Source: Fragilaria crotonensis (lineage: Eukaryota; Bacillariophyta; Fragilariophyceae; Fragilariales; Fragilariaceae). Taken from it: a stretch of 64,000 nt of DNA. The stretch covers positions 1-64,000 of the forward strand of contig JAKSYS010000052.1 of the NCBI GenBank assembly GCA_022925895.1, read 5' to 3'. The notes beneath the pieces are model-generated. The model was given only the letters and a program-made list of their open reading frames with translations, was not told the DNA's origin and searched no databases. Made by a program: the position numbers and the translations under genes. Of this stretch, positions 35,746 to 48,093 are shown one piece after another. Positions within the stretch are counted from its first letter, which is position 1; each line of letters starts with the position of its first letter.

Positions 35746-37990
35746 TCTTTTTCAACATACATAGGCTAAAAATATGTATGTAGGAAATTATTCAAGGCCT
35801 ACGTGAGGTCGCCAGTACATTAAAGTGGCAGCTATTAACAGAATAATTACTCTACAGCCGTGTATCTAACCCCATTGTGTCTTCTACTAGGTATTCACGC
35901 AACAATTTTGTCCAGCCAACTCTCAACAAGTTTTTGGAAGCTATGTGGACAAGCTCCTTTTCATGAAAGGAAGTCATGGTGAAGGTCTCGGGAACTCAGT
36001 TTTGGGGACCCTCTTATTTGACCCCGGCCATTTTGAAAACTAGCTTACACCCTGTGTAGTGACCGAAGATGTCGGTTGTGCCCTTGTGGTGCTGAACATG
36101 GTGCTTGTCAGCAGTCAGCAGACACAATCTACCTTTAAGATGCTTGATGAAACAAGCTTGGACATATTGGTCCTGCTTTGCTTCTAAGATTTGACATCTT
36201 CGCTCGGGCAAGGTCAAGACATACCTCGGTGGTGTTTCTCCCCTTCACTCAGCTTTTCATTCAATCCTTTATTAACGACTTTGCAACACCAAAATCTTTC
36301 AGAAAGACGTCACAACAATAGCGCAGGCCTCTCCATTCCTGGATTTCTGATGCGAAACCCAATTCCTCTCGAGAAGTATTTGCCAACAACCAGAAGATTT
36401 TAGAGTTGGAGCATGAGCTACTATATATCCTGAGATGATGACAACGAATACTAGACTGAAAATAAAGACCTCCCGCGCAGAATGAATAAGAAAGTCAGAA
36501 ATACAACATCAAACATTACGACAGCACTATTGCTCTAATTACAGAAGGCGAACCAAAGATAATGCCAATTGCAGAGCGTCGTCTGATGAAGCATGCGGCG
36601 ATGAAAGAACACAGTTTCGAATGTTTCCTTTAGGAATGAGTTTTGATAGACAAACTCAAGTACGACGTAATGTCATCTTGTTTATTTGAGCTCGTTCAAC
36701 GAATGAATAAAATGGATCAATTCCAAGAAGAATGCAATAAATTCATTAAACACCTCACATAAACGAAACTCTAATTGAATTTAAAGAGATGTTTTCAAAT
36801 TTTCAAGAATTGAATCTCCCGCGTATTATTTCAAAAAATATGGAGTTGTGCATCCTTTGCTATTTGTTTTCCTATGATTGGCAAAATTATCAAATAATTC
36901 TAAGATAGCATGTCTTTCCAATCGACTCTTTCCTCAAAAGCGTCCCATTATATGTGTGAGGACCAATCATTCTAAGATTTCATCGAATGGCATAATTTTC
37001 CTTCTTGCTCGTCGAACTCACTGCTTGAGAAAAAAGCACCCGTCCAATTCGATCCATTCGTTAATGCAAAGTGCGACATCATAAAATGAAATCAATAGGC
37101 AAGTCATGTCGATATCGTGGAATGATCAGAACAATCGTCATCACATTTAGGCCTCAACAGCCCTCTGGTCTTTTCCTCACTATGACCTGAGGTGCAATTG
37201 GCAACCCAACTGAAAGTCTCCATAAGATAACGAGCCAAAATTCAAAGATAATATGATTGATCCGATCAAGGAAAATGACGACAAAAGGGAGATTTGGCTA
37301 ATAAGTTCTGATGAGGTGGATTCGATCGATATGTTGATAATGCGTAGGGATATAAAAGATCATTGAACGTATTTAAGATTGCTCAGAAAAACGTCATCAC
37401 TCAGATTCAAGAAATGAGCAGGTAATTCTTTCCCTTTAAAATCCGAAAATGAGCGTGATCTCAGGGAAATCAATGGATTCTGCAGAAAATTGAATCTGAT
37501 CAAGGTGCGCAGGATTAGTGTCGATAGTCTTTTTCAGTCGACGACCCATCTTAACCTTGTAAACACGTTTCACGCTTCAACATTCCTTTCAAAGCGAAAT
37601 TTTTGTTGCTTAGATATATTCCTTTCATTTAATCGAGAATTATGGGCAGACTCTCTCCTCAATTACTTTGAGGTTTCATCTTTTTCACTGAAACCGTATT
37701 TATTATGTATTCATCATCAATCTTGGTTGTTAAGAAAAAATGCCGTATTGCTTTATTTCTTTGTCAATACCTTCCCTGTTGATTTATTGGATGAACGCTT
37801 CTGTCTTTGCAAGGGCAGTGTGTTTTGCACGATTAACTCCTCAGGCACCATCGCGAGAGTTTGTTCACAAGCAGTTTTTCCGATGGAAAAAGCATCGCCA
37901 TGTGTGTGTAGGCCAGCTTCTCAACCAGTGACCTTCGTTCCTCCTTAGCTGGTAAAGTTTGTGGTTTTCGTTGGTCCTGCATGTCCAATC
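35746..37990. other. AT-rich stretch, no gene seen
   Basis: No gene can be supported. From about 36.4 to 37.5 kb composition is clearly more AT-rich than in the neighbouring genes. The plus frame at 37490-37948 (152 codons) has no motif and an improbable Phe/Leu/Cys/Ser-rich composition. The left part (35.7-36.4 kb) resembles transposon relic sequence but has no clear family. Confidence 0.5.
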
Positions 37991-37994
37991 ATCT

Positions 37995-38757
37995 ATGGCA
38001 GATTTCTTGCCTTCATCGTCACATGAGCTAAGCCTTTCCTGGGAGCGAGACTTCCTGGATGTGATTGTAGTATTCAAAATCCTATACCTCAAGCACCTAC
38101 GGGATGATTCTAGCTACTGCAGTACACTCTTGCAATTGTTTCCTTTCCTATCCTTGGCCAGCCGCACACGTTCGTTGGGAGCGTTGGGAGCTCAGTGAAA
38201 GGTTGTTACTGCAGTACACTCTTGCAATTGTTTCCTTTCCTATCCTTGGCCAGCCGCACACGTTCGTTGGGAGCGTTGGGAGCTCAGTGAAAGGCTGGTA
38301 CAAAATTGTGCTTGTAGGCCCTATTCCGGAGTCCTGAGTAAACCTTGCCTTAATCCACTTTCTGAGCTGAAGTGTGCCACCCCAACCACACCGCGATTGA
38401 CTTATACTCTTATACTCGATCGAGTAACCCATCAACTCTTGGCAGTTCACAAACGGACGGCGTACAAAGGAGCACAACAGTAGAAAAAAGTGCATCCTAA
38501 TACTGGAGTACTTTCTGAGCTTCTTACATGTGAAGAATGCGCACCCCAACGTCACCACGATTAATCGTATCTACAAGCAGTTATCGATTGCGATCGACGA
38601 CACAAGCATGTGTGCAGCGTGCATTTGAATGGAACAATTCAGGCGATCATAATCGTGTTGTCCCTCAACCATGCCCCAAATGGCGATTTGAAATTCTTCC
38701 TCAACTCTCGCTGCGTCAGCCGCATGCTTTGGGAGAAGGCCTCGAGATAACAAAGCT
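37995..38757. repeat. Segmental duplication, copy 1 (ATP12 3' end)
   Basis: This stretch is repeated in the same orientation at about 45785-46452. It covers a non-coding part (for example GTAGTATTCAAAATCCTAT) and the last 60 codons of the ATP12 gene. In the coding part I count about ten differences in 185 nt; the non-coding part is more diverged and has indels. The right border, GAGATAACAAA near 38755, is sharp. Confidence 0.88.
38115..38298 (+). repeat. 92-bp tandem duplication inside copy 1
   Basis: The unit starting TACTGCAGTACACTCTTGCA at 38115 recurs at 38207 nearly unchanged. Copy 2 of the segmental duplication (near 45914) has only one unit, so this tandem event came after the larger duplication, or was lost from the other copy. 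Confidence 0.88.
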
Positions 38758-39647
38758 GTTGCAGCCAAGAAGGATTTCGCTTCAGCAGCAACCACTGACA
38801 ACGCAGTCAAATGCCACGCGTCCAAGGAGCGTACAAACTGTTGGGCCCCGCTGACAACTTTAGCCGAATGAGGCAAGCCTATTGATTTTTGGCCGCGCAC
38901 TCTAGACATTATCAGGCCTTCATTCGCACCGATTGCAGCCGCGGCCCTATCACCAAACAAACTTTCGCAGTGACTATGAATGCCATCCCATAGTTCTTTT
39001 TGCTTTCTATGCAGAAGTCGATCCTCCAAAGGATCTGCCCAATAGCAAACTGTGTCGGTCGGCAGGTACATAAGCGAATTAGCCTGAGCAACTTCTGGAG
39101 CTGGAGTTGTCTGATCAAGCGCAGTGCAAACCAGTGTCATGAGGGGCATTTGAGCTGGCCGGAGGCTTGTCTCTTGTGCGTCCCACTCAGCGGCGATTGC
39201 CCATGCAAGCATTTCGGACGGAACTGCTAGGATCTGGCCTAGTGGCGTTTTAACAACTCTTCCATCTAACGTGACTCCATACCAATCAGCTGAATCCTTG
39301 AACTCTGTTGAGCCTGGTCGTCGAGGAAGCAAGCGCTCCTTTTTTATCAAGTCCGTTGGCAACATTGTTTGCACTCCACTAGCGCTTTGCGATCCATCCA
39401 CTCCAGCAGCTATGGGAGAGTCGACAGTGAGCATCGATGACGCGGCATCTTCCCAAGGAGCCCTTACAGGCTTGACTCCAACGAATTTGTAGAATCGCGT
39501 CCGACCAGCCAATCGAGTTCCTCGTGTTTTAAAGTCTGTCGTTTTTGCCGCATGCTGCAGTGAAGGATCTCGATGAAAGCTTCGACAGCCAAGAAAATTA
39601 CCAGATTTCATTGGCACCAAGAACGTGCGGCGGATGCTATGATTCAT
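38571..39647 (-). CDS. ATP12: ATP12-family F1-ATPase assembly chaperone
   Basis: ATP12 (ATPAF2) binds the F1 alpha subunit in the mitochondrial matrix and is needed to build F1. The 358-aa single-exon frame starts with a basic, Arg-rich presequence (MNHSIRRTFLVPMKSGNF). The family core follows: WYGVTLDGRVVKTPLGQ, then AVPSEMLAWAIAAEWDAQ and PLMTLVCTALDQT. Further on are YLPTDTVCYWAD and QKELWDGIHSHCESLFG. The C terminus is IAIWGMVEGQHDYDRLN. Length is normal for the family. Its last 60 codons and its downstream DNA are duplicated 7.7 kb away. Confidence 0.9.
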   Translation of the reverse strand: MNHSIRRTFLVPMKSGNFLGCRSFHRDPSLQHAAKTTDFKTRGTRLAGRTRFYKFVGVKPVRAPWEDAASSMLTVDSPIAAGVDGSQSASGVQTMLPTDLIKKERLLPRRPGSTEFKDSADWYGVTLDGRVVKTPLGQILAVPSEMLAWAIAAEWDAQETSLRPAQMPLMTLVCTALDQTTPAPEVAQANSLMYLPTDTVCYWADPLEDRLLHRKQKELWDGIHSHCESLFGDRAAAAIGANEGLIMSRVRGQKSIGLPHSAKVVSGAQQFVRSLDAWHLTALSVVAAEAKSFLAATALLSRGLLPKHAADAARVEEEFQIAIWGMVEGQHDYDRLNCSIQMHAAHMLVSSIAIDNCL

Positions 39648-40189
39648 GATGCTATGATGCAGTAAGCGCCGCCGACGCGTCGATACTCTCCGGAAATGAT
39701 GGTGAGGAACCGCCGTTCATGTGCTATGATTCCGAAAACAATCTGAAACAAAATCCCAAGATGTGCCCATAGCGCGCATCGTCTGCTCTCGTCCACCAGT
39801 GTCCAACTTTGAGGTCCATTGAACATGACACCGTCCCACCGTCAGTGGCGGCGAGTGAAGTGCCAGCCTCGATGCACACCTACTATCATACCACGTCGCT
39901 ACGTCACGACGGTCTCATACATGTTCCACGTATCATACAAGGACGACAATTTATTCGATCTTCGTTTATCATAGTGCGAATGCCGGTACGCTGTACCTGG
40001 TACCTTGAAAGTTTTGTGCAAGACATGGTTTTGTTGAACGTCGGCGCAGCACCGATAGAAGCACCTCAACAATCACGTGAGATTCCAGTGGTGAACCGGC
40101 GACGAGACCGGTCCACCAGAAGCTCCTCACACACAACATAGCTACTAGTTTTAAGCTTGTCCAAGTCGGGCACAACCCAGAACGAGCAT

Positions 40190-43100
40190 CAAGCCTGAGG
40201 TTCAGGGATGGCCCAGCCAATACCGCTCGCAGAGCCGCCACCGGTTGCCCCGGAGTTGCAATTACCCCCCGCAGCCCCCGGCCTACCAACGCCGACGATG
40301 GCCACATGCATCGTATCGGGAGCTGTTGAGTGATAAAGCCAACAGTCAAAGCCGCCGCGACCTTCTAGCCAGCTACACGTACTATGGTTACCGTTTTGAA
40401 AGGGGAGGCATATCAGCACCGGCAAGGCTCCGAATCAAACAGTTGTGTTAAGCGACCGGCAACCGATGACATTCCTGTGCCTAGTCCAAGGCGCAAATGG
40501 AAACCCCGAAGTATCCATATTGCATCGTCGCTTGACATCAGATGCATTACATGCTGGACATGCCCAGGGAAGAGGAGTCCGGCCGGGTATCATGACACTG
40601 TACTGGGGCTCTTATGGGACATCCTACCCCATCAGTACCCCACTGTTGAAGTCCCGGGAACTGTCTTCCACCTGATCGGGAATTCGGTTCACATACTCAC
40701 TATCGCGGTGATGGTAGCCAACCTGCCCGCATGGGAGGACCCCATCACACCACTAGGAGCAACCCTAGGTTGAGACCGATCCCAAGACCGAAGTTGAACA
40801 CCCTCGGAATGTACAGCTTCTTATCCCAGGGTACTATGCTACCCTACTCCTCATTTGATGTGGGGTCAGCCAGTGCGAAGACCGCATTCCAGGAAATTCA
40901 CGGCGCCATGCTCGCTCGTGTCGAACTGGACAGGTGCGGTGATGTGTTCACCTGGCTCAAGGCAACAGCCACATTACGGGGAAGGGGAGGACTCCAGAAT
41001 GTAGTGCCAGGGGTGTATCACCCACTCGCTCCAGTCCACCTCCCCGCCGATGTGTATCAATACATGATTGGCAAGGTTTGCTCGGAACTACCTGGCTGCA
41101 CTCGCTGCGGCAGCAGCAGACCCCACTGCCGCGGAAACTTGGGCGTGTTAGCAGGGGCCCTCCGCGCACTGGCGGGGAAGGCAGCAGCAGGAGGTTAAGC
41201 CGGCAAGCATACAGGCAAGGAGCCAAAAACGGTCGCAGAGGTTTACAAGGAGGAGACCTACAAAACTCTATTTGTTTCAACAACGTAAGTGATGTCACGG
41301 AGCTTGCACCTCTATTGGGGCGGCGGCTTGCAATTTGCCTCAAGGGAGAACAGCCCACCAAAATGACCCAAGAGTTCCAGCGAGTGTGCTTGGTACAAGG
41401 CCTCACGGTTGAGCTCTTTGTGCCCATCGTGACCAACTCCCTGAAACAAATGATCAACGGCATCGACGATCTTACGACTGGATGCCAGCCCCACTACTAC
41501 ATGGTGGTCTAGTTGGGAAGTGGTCATCATCAACAGGCACTGGACAATGCCAGGGGGAACAGAGCGCTAGTAGCTTGGCGGACTATTGAACTCTGCGTGA
41601 TAGAGATTAGTTGAAGTTCCCGCGGGACACAATGGATGTTTGCATCACCTTGAACTGCTATGCACCAGCAGTCCTTTGCCACACCCTTTTCCAAGGCACA
41701 GGCCCGGGTATCCCTCTCGTTGAAGTCCTCTGGCAAATGGTGGCCAACATGCAGAATGGAGCAGCACCATTCATCACCAATACCAGCAAACAGTGCATAC
41801 CCCCCCCGGCCATGACGTCGATCTACTTTGCAAGCATTCTCCGTGCTGTGCAAGTGCAGGTTCAGGAAAACCTGCATGCAGTAGCGGGCAGTAATGCTGG
41901 CATCAACCCTCCCAAATTCTGCGGCTCGGTCACTGACCTCAAGCGGGGAACATTTCCACAGTCTACTAATTGGGTGCCACTCCCGGAGGAGTATTTAGCT
42001 ACACCACATCCAGCACACACTGGCGGGAGTGGAGCCTCAGTCACAAGGGGGCATGGCTCGACACCAGCAGGCATGGGAAGCGGAGGGAGCACGCCCACCA
42101 CTATTTGCACTGCGGTGTCCTCGGCTGCTCACCGACCCTTCGCGGACACCAGTGCCACGAATCGCAACCCAAATCCGGATTCGGCATTCACCAGCAGTAT
42201 TGTCGTGCGGCCCGGAGGAACACGACCGATTCCGTGGGAGCATCGGCCACCACACAAGCAACGATGCGGGACACGAATTCTGCGTCGCGCGATGGTTTCG
42301 GTCAGGGTGCTACACGAACTGCGGGCGGAGCGCCATGCACGGCCCGTTCGCGTCCCCGACAGAGCGCAGTGTTTGCTAACGTTTTACCGCGAGCACCTGT
42401 CTGCACCACCAGCGGGGAGCCACGCCTGACTGCTCGGCCGCGCCAACGCGTGCAATTGCCGACTCACCCTGGCTTCTGCGGGCGCCACCATGGCACAGAG
42501 AGGGGCAGCAAGCATTGGATAGCACCCCTCCCAGGCCGAGGGAGGGACAGTGGAAACGGAAAGCAGACGACACCCGTCTTTCAGTAGCAGAGGAGACACT
42601 TGGTAAGTTGGCACTGGCAACTGCACACACTGTTCGGAACCGTGGATGGAGCTCGTTTGTTCGTCATACCAGTGGCGCGTCAAATCTGACTGACGGCGTC
42701 GTTCTACTACCCCACAAGGCGTCAAGAATCGTAGACCACCTGCGGAGGCGAGGGGCAAGTGTGCTCACACAGTCACACCCCTGGGGACCCGCAACTTGTG
42801 ATGCGGCCATTCTGCGATGGCCTCATAAATCAGCCTACAACAACACCGAGGGACTTGTATTCGAGGAGATCTTGGACTTCTGTTGGCAAGGATACTGGGC
42901 AGTGTTTCCATACCGCCAGAGCGAGAGACATTGGACGAGTCTACGCGTCTCACCGCTGGGGGGTAGTCCCGCAGCGGGACCGACGCCCCAGGCTGATTGT
43001 TGATTACAGCTTCTCTGGTGTTAATGCTGACACACTCCTGCAGTTTGGTTGAGCTCTACCATGAGTCATGCATACCATCATCCGCGTGGAGCCCAGATAC

Positions 43101-44350
43101 CGTCTGGTGTACCTAGCAAAGATAGATATTGCCGACGGATTTCATAGAGTTTGGTTACAACTTGTGGACATACCCAAACTCGGAGTTGCCCTGCCAACAA
43201 CGCCGGGCCACCCACCCCTGCTGGTTGCTTTCTCACTGGCGCTACCAATGGGGTGGGTTGAGTCCCCTTCCTACTTCACAGTGTTGACCGAAACTGCATG
43301 CGACTTGATTAACCACACATTGAAAGCACGTACCGAGCGTCCTCGCCTTCGGGCTCATCGGCTAAAGGGGAGTGGCCGCCAGTGACCCCCATCCGACGAT
43401 CCCGTGGCAGTTCAAGGTAAGGGTGGGGCCACCCGGTGCATTCCAACGGGCATGCAAGATTGCCCACCGGCCGGTGCAGCCACCTGGTGCATGCCAACAA
43501 GCATGCAAGGTCGCCCGGCGCCGCCCATCGCACAAGGCAACGTATACGTCGACAATTTTCTGCTGATGGCGCAGACCCGCAGCCAGTGCACACGAGTCCT
43601 GCTGCGCCATACACTCATAGCAATTGATGAAGTCTTTTGTCCATTGGAACCTCAGGACCCCACCAAAAAGAGCCCGCGTCTGCCAAGAAGATGATGAAAG
43701 TTGACGCCTGTTGGGCCACGCGCAATCGCATTCTGGCTGGGGTGGGACCTGGATACGCAAGCCTACATCCTCACTTTACCGCCACATCGCCTCATGCGAC
43801 TCTACAAACTGCTGGATCTCATGCGACCGCCGCGCAAACGAGTGGCAGTGCGTGTGTGGCATCGACTACTTGGTGAGCTGCGTTCCATAGCCTCCGCCCT
43901 ACCTGGAGCCCGCGGGCTTATCACCCTCCTCCAGGACTCGTCCCTCAGTAAAGCGGACCGAAACCGGGTGCGCCTCACGGGACGCGTCCGCGACACAGTT
44001 TCGGATTTCCTCGCCATTGTCGACTCCCTCAGCACACGACCGACTCGACTCCAGGAGCTCATCCCAGCTGATCACGCCCATTATATAGGTGCCTCGGACG
44101 CGTGCCAACGCGGCATGGGCGGCGTGTGCTGGTTTGGCAGGGGGTGCCTCGCTTGCCGATCCAAATATTTTTTCGAATTCCCGCCACATGTTCAGGCCAC
44201 CCTCATCACGGCCACGCACCCGAAAAGAAGCATCTCCATCTCGGACCTTGAACTTGCAGCCCTCAAAGCCCACAAGGACATCCTGGCACGCCACGCGGCA
44301 GTCGTCAAGCACATGTTATGGATTGCCACGGACAACCGGGGCTGCCATTC
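40190..44350 (+). mobile_element. Fossil RT/RNase H retroelement (LTR-kin, DIRS-like?)
   Basis: Parts in order: a GC-rich, Pro/Ala-rich gag-like region (about 40.2-42.6 kb), a reverse transcriptase region (about 42.6-43.4 kb) with a DIADGFHRVWLQL-type segment, and an RNase H-like region (about 43.7-44.35 kb). I saw no integrase, tyrosine recombinase or terminal repeats. The right end stops abruptly. It is broken, with at least five breaks, and looks old. Composition is clearly more GC-rich than the surroundings. The lack of an integrase and the RT/RNase H type suggest a DIRS- or Ty3-related group, but this is uncertain. Confidence 0.7.
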
Positions 44351-44359
44351 CGAAAGGTG

Positions 44360-45433
44360 ATTGAGTTTGAAAAAAGGTACTGCTGCCTTGCAATCATTTG
44401 CTCTTCCAGCTGACCTATGAAAGTTGTTTCAACAAATTGTTGAGCACATACTAATGGAGTTCATGTAAGCAAGTGGGCTTAAAGCTTGCAGGGAAAGCGA
44501 TTGCTGATATAATGACATCATTGATCAAGCAATACTGATTTTCACTTCTTGTTGTTGTTTTTGGTCATTTTATGCACTGTGATATACCAGAGTTAAAAGT
44601 GCATTTCCAATGACATGTTGGAGCATGTTCGGCCCTTAAGCAGCAAAATCCTTTTAGAAGCACCTCTAAAACATTCAACCTCAGTGCTACTGGAGACAAT
44701 GTTGGATCTCTCATGCTCTCCACACCTGAAGAGTGCAATGATGAAGAATTTGTGTGTAGAAGGTATTTGTATGAAATCAGCATAGAAGATGGGGCTCTTA
44801 AGCTCCTTCCCTCATACAGAAGGGCATACGCCTACATGGATGATATATTTTTGATGTCCTTGCTTCAATGCAGTTCATGTTCCCAATCCCCTTGCAATTC
44901 CAGGCATGGTGGTGGGAGCACTGACAGTTTGCGTACAGATATAGACATAATTTTATGAATTTCATTGCTGCTATGTTTGCTCAAAGGTTTCATCTTGTGA
45001 TGGTCTTAAACATACACCTACCGTAGAACTTCTTGAGGAAACACAGCAGCAGACCAAGAAACGTAGGAAATCTTGAATTACAATCTGAGGAGACCGAAAA
45101 GGCAGAATTGCCACGATGAGTCTAGTGACTAGGTCACAGGGTTAATAGGGTTAATGATGCACGTTTTCTGCTACGCCGACGTGCGGTACTATGCATTGTG
45201 CGTAGATAAGTGTTCCTTGATTGCAGCTCCAGCCGTAGGAACCGGTACCTGGTAGTACAGGCGTTACGAAAAGCTCTTAGTAGTAGGACTACTAGAGTAC
45301 AAGAACATGGGTGGTTCAGCAATCCATGCACGTTTTCGTTGTCAACAACACGCATCACGCCGCTCCGTTCCACCGCCTCCTGTGCTGTTTCTGCGGCATC
45401 CTCTCTCTTCTCATTTGAAAAAACTCTGGTGCA
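44360..45433. other. Intergenic with possible relic
   Basis: A plus-strand frame at 44713-44958 (begins MLSTPEECNDEEFVCRRYLY) looks more protein-like than most, with an acidic start and the word YMDDIFLMS. It has no recognisable domain and its neighbourhood is not coding. The last 300 bp before 45434 are GTAC-rich and should hold the promoter of the small gene. Confidence 0.4.
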
Positions 45434-45762
45434 ATGGGGTTCGTAGTTGGAATGATTGGCGCCGTATCTGGCTACGGGATCGCTGTGATGACCAACGCCG
45501 CGAGGAAAATCCCTCTGTCCCGTGGTAGGTTTCCGTGTCTTGCTTTCCGTTTCCTTTTGAAGCGTCCGGTCGTCTCCGGTTCACTCACTCTTGTTTCCTT
45601 TCATTTTCCTCAGAACCTTGGAATCATGCGATGTTCAGCATCTTCGGTTACTGGGCTGGTAACTATTACGTCAAGACTGAGAGGCGATTAGTCAAAGAAA
45701 TCAACGAGATTCGAGCCGATAAGGGATTGCCAACCTTGGTTGGTACTCATACTTATGAGTGA
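45434..45762 (+). CDS. Small conserved-looking protein, 79 aa
   Basis: Two exons, 45434-45524 and 45614-45762, join in frame across an 89-nt GT-AG intron with a good pyrimidine tract. The product starts MGFVVGMIGAVSGYGIAV, a likely membrane-spanning or membrane-inserted N terminus. It continues with KIPLSREPWNHAMFSIFGYW and VKTERRLVKEINEIRADKGL, and ends in GTHTYE. Size and layout (N-terminal helix, P-W-x-H, charged helix) recall small accessory subunits of mitochondrial respiratory complexes such as complex I. I cannot assign one. The intron and matching frames make a real gene likely. Confidence 0.7.
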
Positions 45763-45784
45763 ACCTCTGGATCCGATCGAGCAG

Positions 45785-46452
45785 ATTTCTTGCGTCCATC
45801 GTCAGATGTGCTGAGCCGTTCCGGGGAGCGAGACTTCCTCCGTGGGAGAGTACACGGATGTGATAGTAGTATTCAAAATCCTATGCCTCAAGCACCTTCG
45901 CGATGGTTCTGGCTACTGTAGTGCACTCTTGCCATTGTTTCGTTGATTTGTTCTTAGCTGGCGTCAGGTTTCGAACCTTACGTATTCTTGGCCAGCCGCA
46001 CACGTTCGTTGGAGAGCGTTGGTAGCCCAGCGTAAGACTTGTACCTACTTGTGCTACTAGTAGCCCCTTCTCCGGAGTACGTCTCTACCTTAATCCACTT
46101 TCTGAGCTGATGCGTGCTACCCCAGCGACACCGCGATTGACTTATACTCTTATACTCGATCGAGTGAAAAGGAGCACACAAGTAGAAAAAAATGCCTAAT
46201 ACTGGAATACTTTCTGAGCTCATTACGTGTGCACACTGCACACCCCAGCTTCACCACGATTAATCGCATCTATAAGCAGTTATCGATCGCGATCGACGAG
46301 ACAAGCATGTGTGCAGCGTGCATTTGAATGGAACAATTCAGGCTATCATAATCGTGTTGTCCCTCCACCATGCCCCAAATGGCGATTTGAAATTCTTCCT
46401 CAACTCTCGCTGCGTCAGCAGCCTGCTTTGGGAGAAGGCGTCGAGATAACAA
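45785..46452. repeat. Segmental duplication, copy 2
   Basis: This is the second copy of 37995-38757, in direct orientation, starting just 23 bp after the stop of the 79-aa gene. It includes the shared words GTAGTATTCAAAATCCTAT, GGCCAGCCGCACACGTTCGT and TATACTCTTATACTCGATCG. It has a single 92-bp unit and several deletions compared with copy 1. Confidence 0.88.
46267..46452 (-). pseudogene. ATP12 3' fragment, duplicated
   Basis: The minus strand encodes the last 60 residues of ATP12 in one open frame (contains FQIAIWGMVEGQHDYDSLN), with three or four replacements compared with the full gene. It is cut sharply at 46452, where similarity to ATP12 ends. With no upstream part it cannot make the chaperone. 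Its coding part is better conserved than the neighbouring duplicated non-coding DNA. Confidence 0.85.
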
Positions 46453-46455
46453 ACC

Positions 46456-47540
46456 TTTTCATTTGTATGGTCTCCCATCTGTAAGCGAAGAACAAGCTGA
46501 TGTGAAGAATCTCCTCTGGTAATCCATCCATGACACATTGGCCATCCTTTTGGCTTTCTGGCATCTATCATACCTCATCATCTTGCTTACTGTTGGCGCC
46601 AATGAAGCAAAGTAGGAATTGGCATATTAAATACTTTCTGCATGCATCCATGGTGACAAAGCAAAGTCTTTCTTTTGCTTTGCTAAATGCAAAAGTCCTT
46701 GTTCAGCCAGACATGATTTCTCCAGTCTCAGCTTCATCCATTAAGAATGCATCACGTTGAGCCTCCTCCTCTGCAGTCTTGACAAGCCTCAACCAAAGGA
46801 TGAAACAACTGAAACAAGAAACACACTGAATCTTGCATTGGTTGGTTCTCTGACTTTCCGTTGATTGAGACATACATAGTGGGGAGGTCATGCTTGATGT
46901 AGCGTAGTGTCCACCTTCACTATTGTACTAGCTACCAACATGATACTATCTATTCATCAACAAAAATTCTTGCTGCCAGAGAAATGGCTAATGGGCAATG
47001 TTCATTGGACATTGTCATCCAATTTTCAACAATACTGTTTTACAGTTGTAACAGCTGGACAGACCAAAGGCTGATGTAGTCCATCAACAGCACAAATTCC
47101 CTCTGACAGAAACTGATGATGTACAATACTCATAGAACTTCAATGAAATTGTCAACCAGTTTCCAACGATACTGTTCTGTTGTCATTTCAACTGGGCAGA
47201 CCGACCATGGACTTCACTAGATCCAATGCATTGCCAAAGGTCATTGAAGCACTTGCAACAAAGATGTGTCTGACCAAACATTCAGCGTTGCATGCTCTGT
47301 TTTGTCTTCGTACGGGACTCAGTACCTCGTATTTCGATGCACTGCAGGACAAGTACTGTAGTACGGTGACATGTATAAACGTTATGAATACTACCGTAGT
47401 GGGTTCCTCACAAATGATCGGAGTAGTATGATGTATGATACATACCACAGGATACAGGATAGAGGCCGCGCAGTACGGCAGTACCCCAAACCCCAAACTG
47501 GTCATACTACGTAGGAACAGACCTACTACAGTAGCATACA
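46456..47540. other. Intergenic, no gene seen
   Basis: No gene can be supported. The short frames on both strands carry no motif. From about 47.3 kb onward the sequence becomes GTAC-rich, which keeps a 154-codon minus-strand frame (47188-47652) open by composition. Confidence 0.5.
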
Positions 47541-47880
47541 TTTTTTGTTCTACAGTATGCAGTACTTGTACCCTTTTACCAAAGTATGCTACTACATGAG
47601 TACACAGCATAACCCCAGTGTTGTGCTCACATGCCCCAGTATTGCAGTTCATCGCATGGTACGTACAGTACCAGGTACAAGTAGCATTTGTGAAGCAACC
47701 TGTGCTTTACATCGAATTCAATGACTATTCCATCCAGTAACTTTGAATAGCTACAGTACATTAGTACATGTAATCCACGTAACAGTACAACAGTACCCCA
47801 GAGTGGTCATACTCCGTAACAGACACACACACACACACACACACGCACAAAGCAAATTTAAAAAGGAGTAGGATATATAT
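47540..47880 (-). repeat. Dispersed repeat, copy 1 (inverted pair)
   Basis: The reverse complement resembles 54185-54560. Both share CCATGCGATGAACTGCAATA, a GGAGTATGACCACTCTGGGG-type word, and a CA/GT microsatellite next to AAAAAGGAGTAGGATA. Length is about 340 bp. An (AC)n run lies at 47823-47844. The pair flanks the 48.1-54.2 kb interval in inverted orientation. Confidence 0.75.
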
Positions 47881-48093
47881 ATACAACGTATGTAGTCAGA
47901 CATCAGATGACATGGTGACAAGTGACAAGGTGTGACTAACACAGTCTCATTCTGCCAACTCGAAATTCTGAACTCGCAAGAATGTAAACTTCATTTCATA
48001 AATCGACTCAGGTTTGAAGTGTGGCATCAGCAATCTAGATCAGGGCGAGGTCACGTGGGCGATTAACGACCCGAGCGAGCTAATTGTATCAAG

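Noticed and set aside
37490-37948. 152-aa plus-strand frame
   Set aside because: AT-rich stretch with improbable composition and no domain; probably chance.
47188-47652. 154-aa minus-strand frame
   Set aside because: It spans a dispersed repeat and GTAC-rich DNA; no motif is seen.
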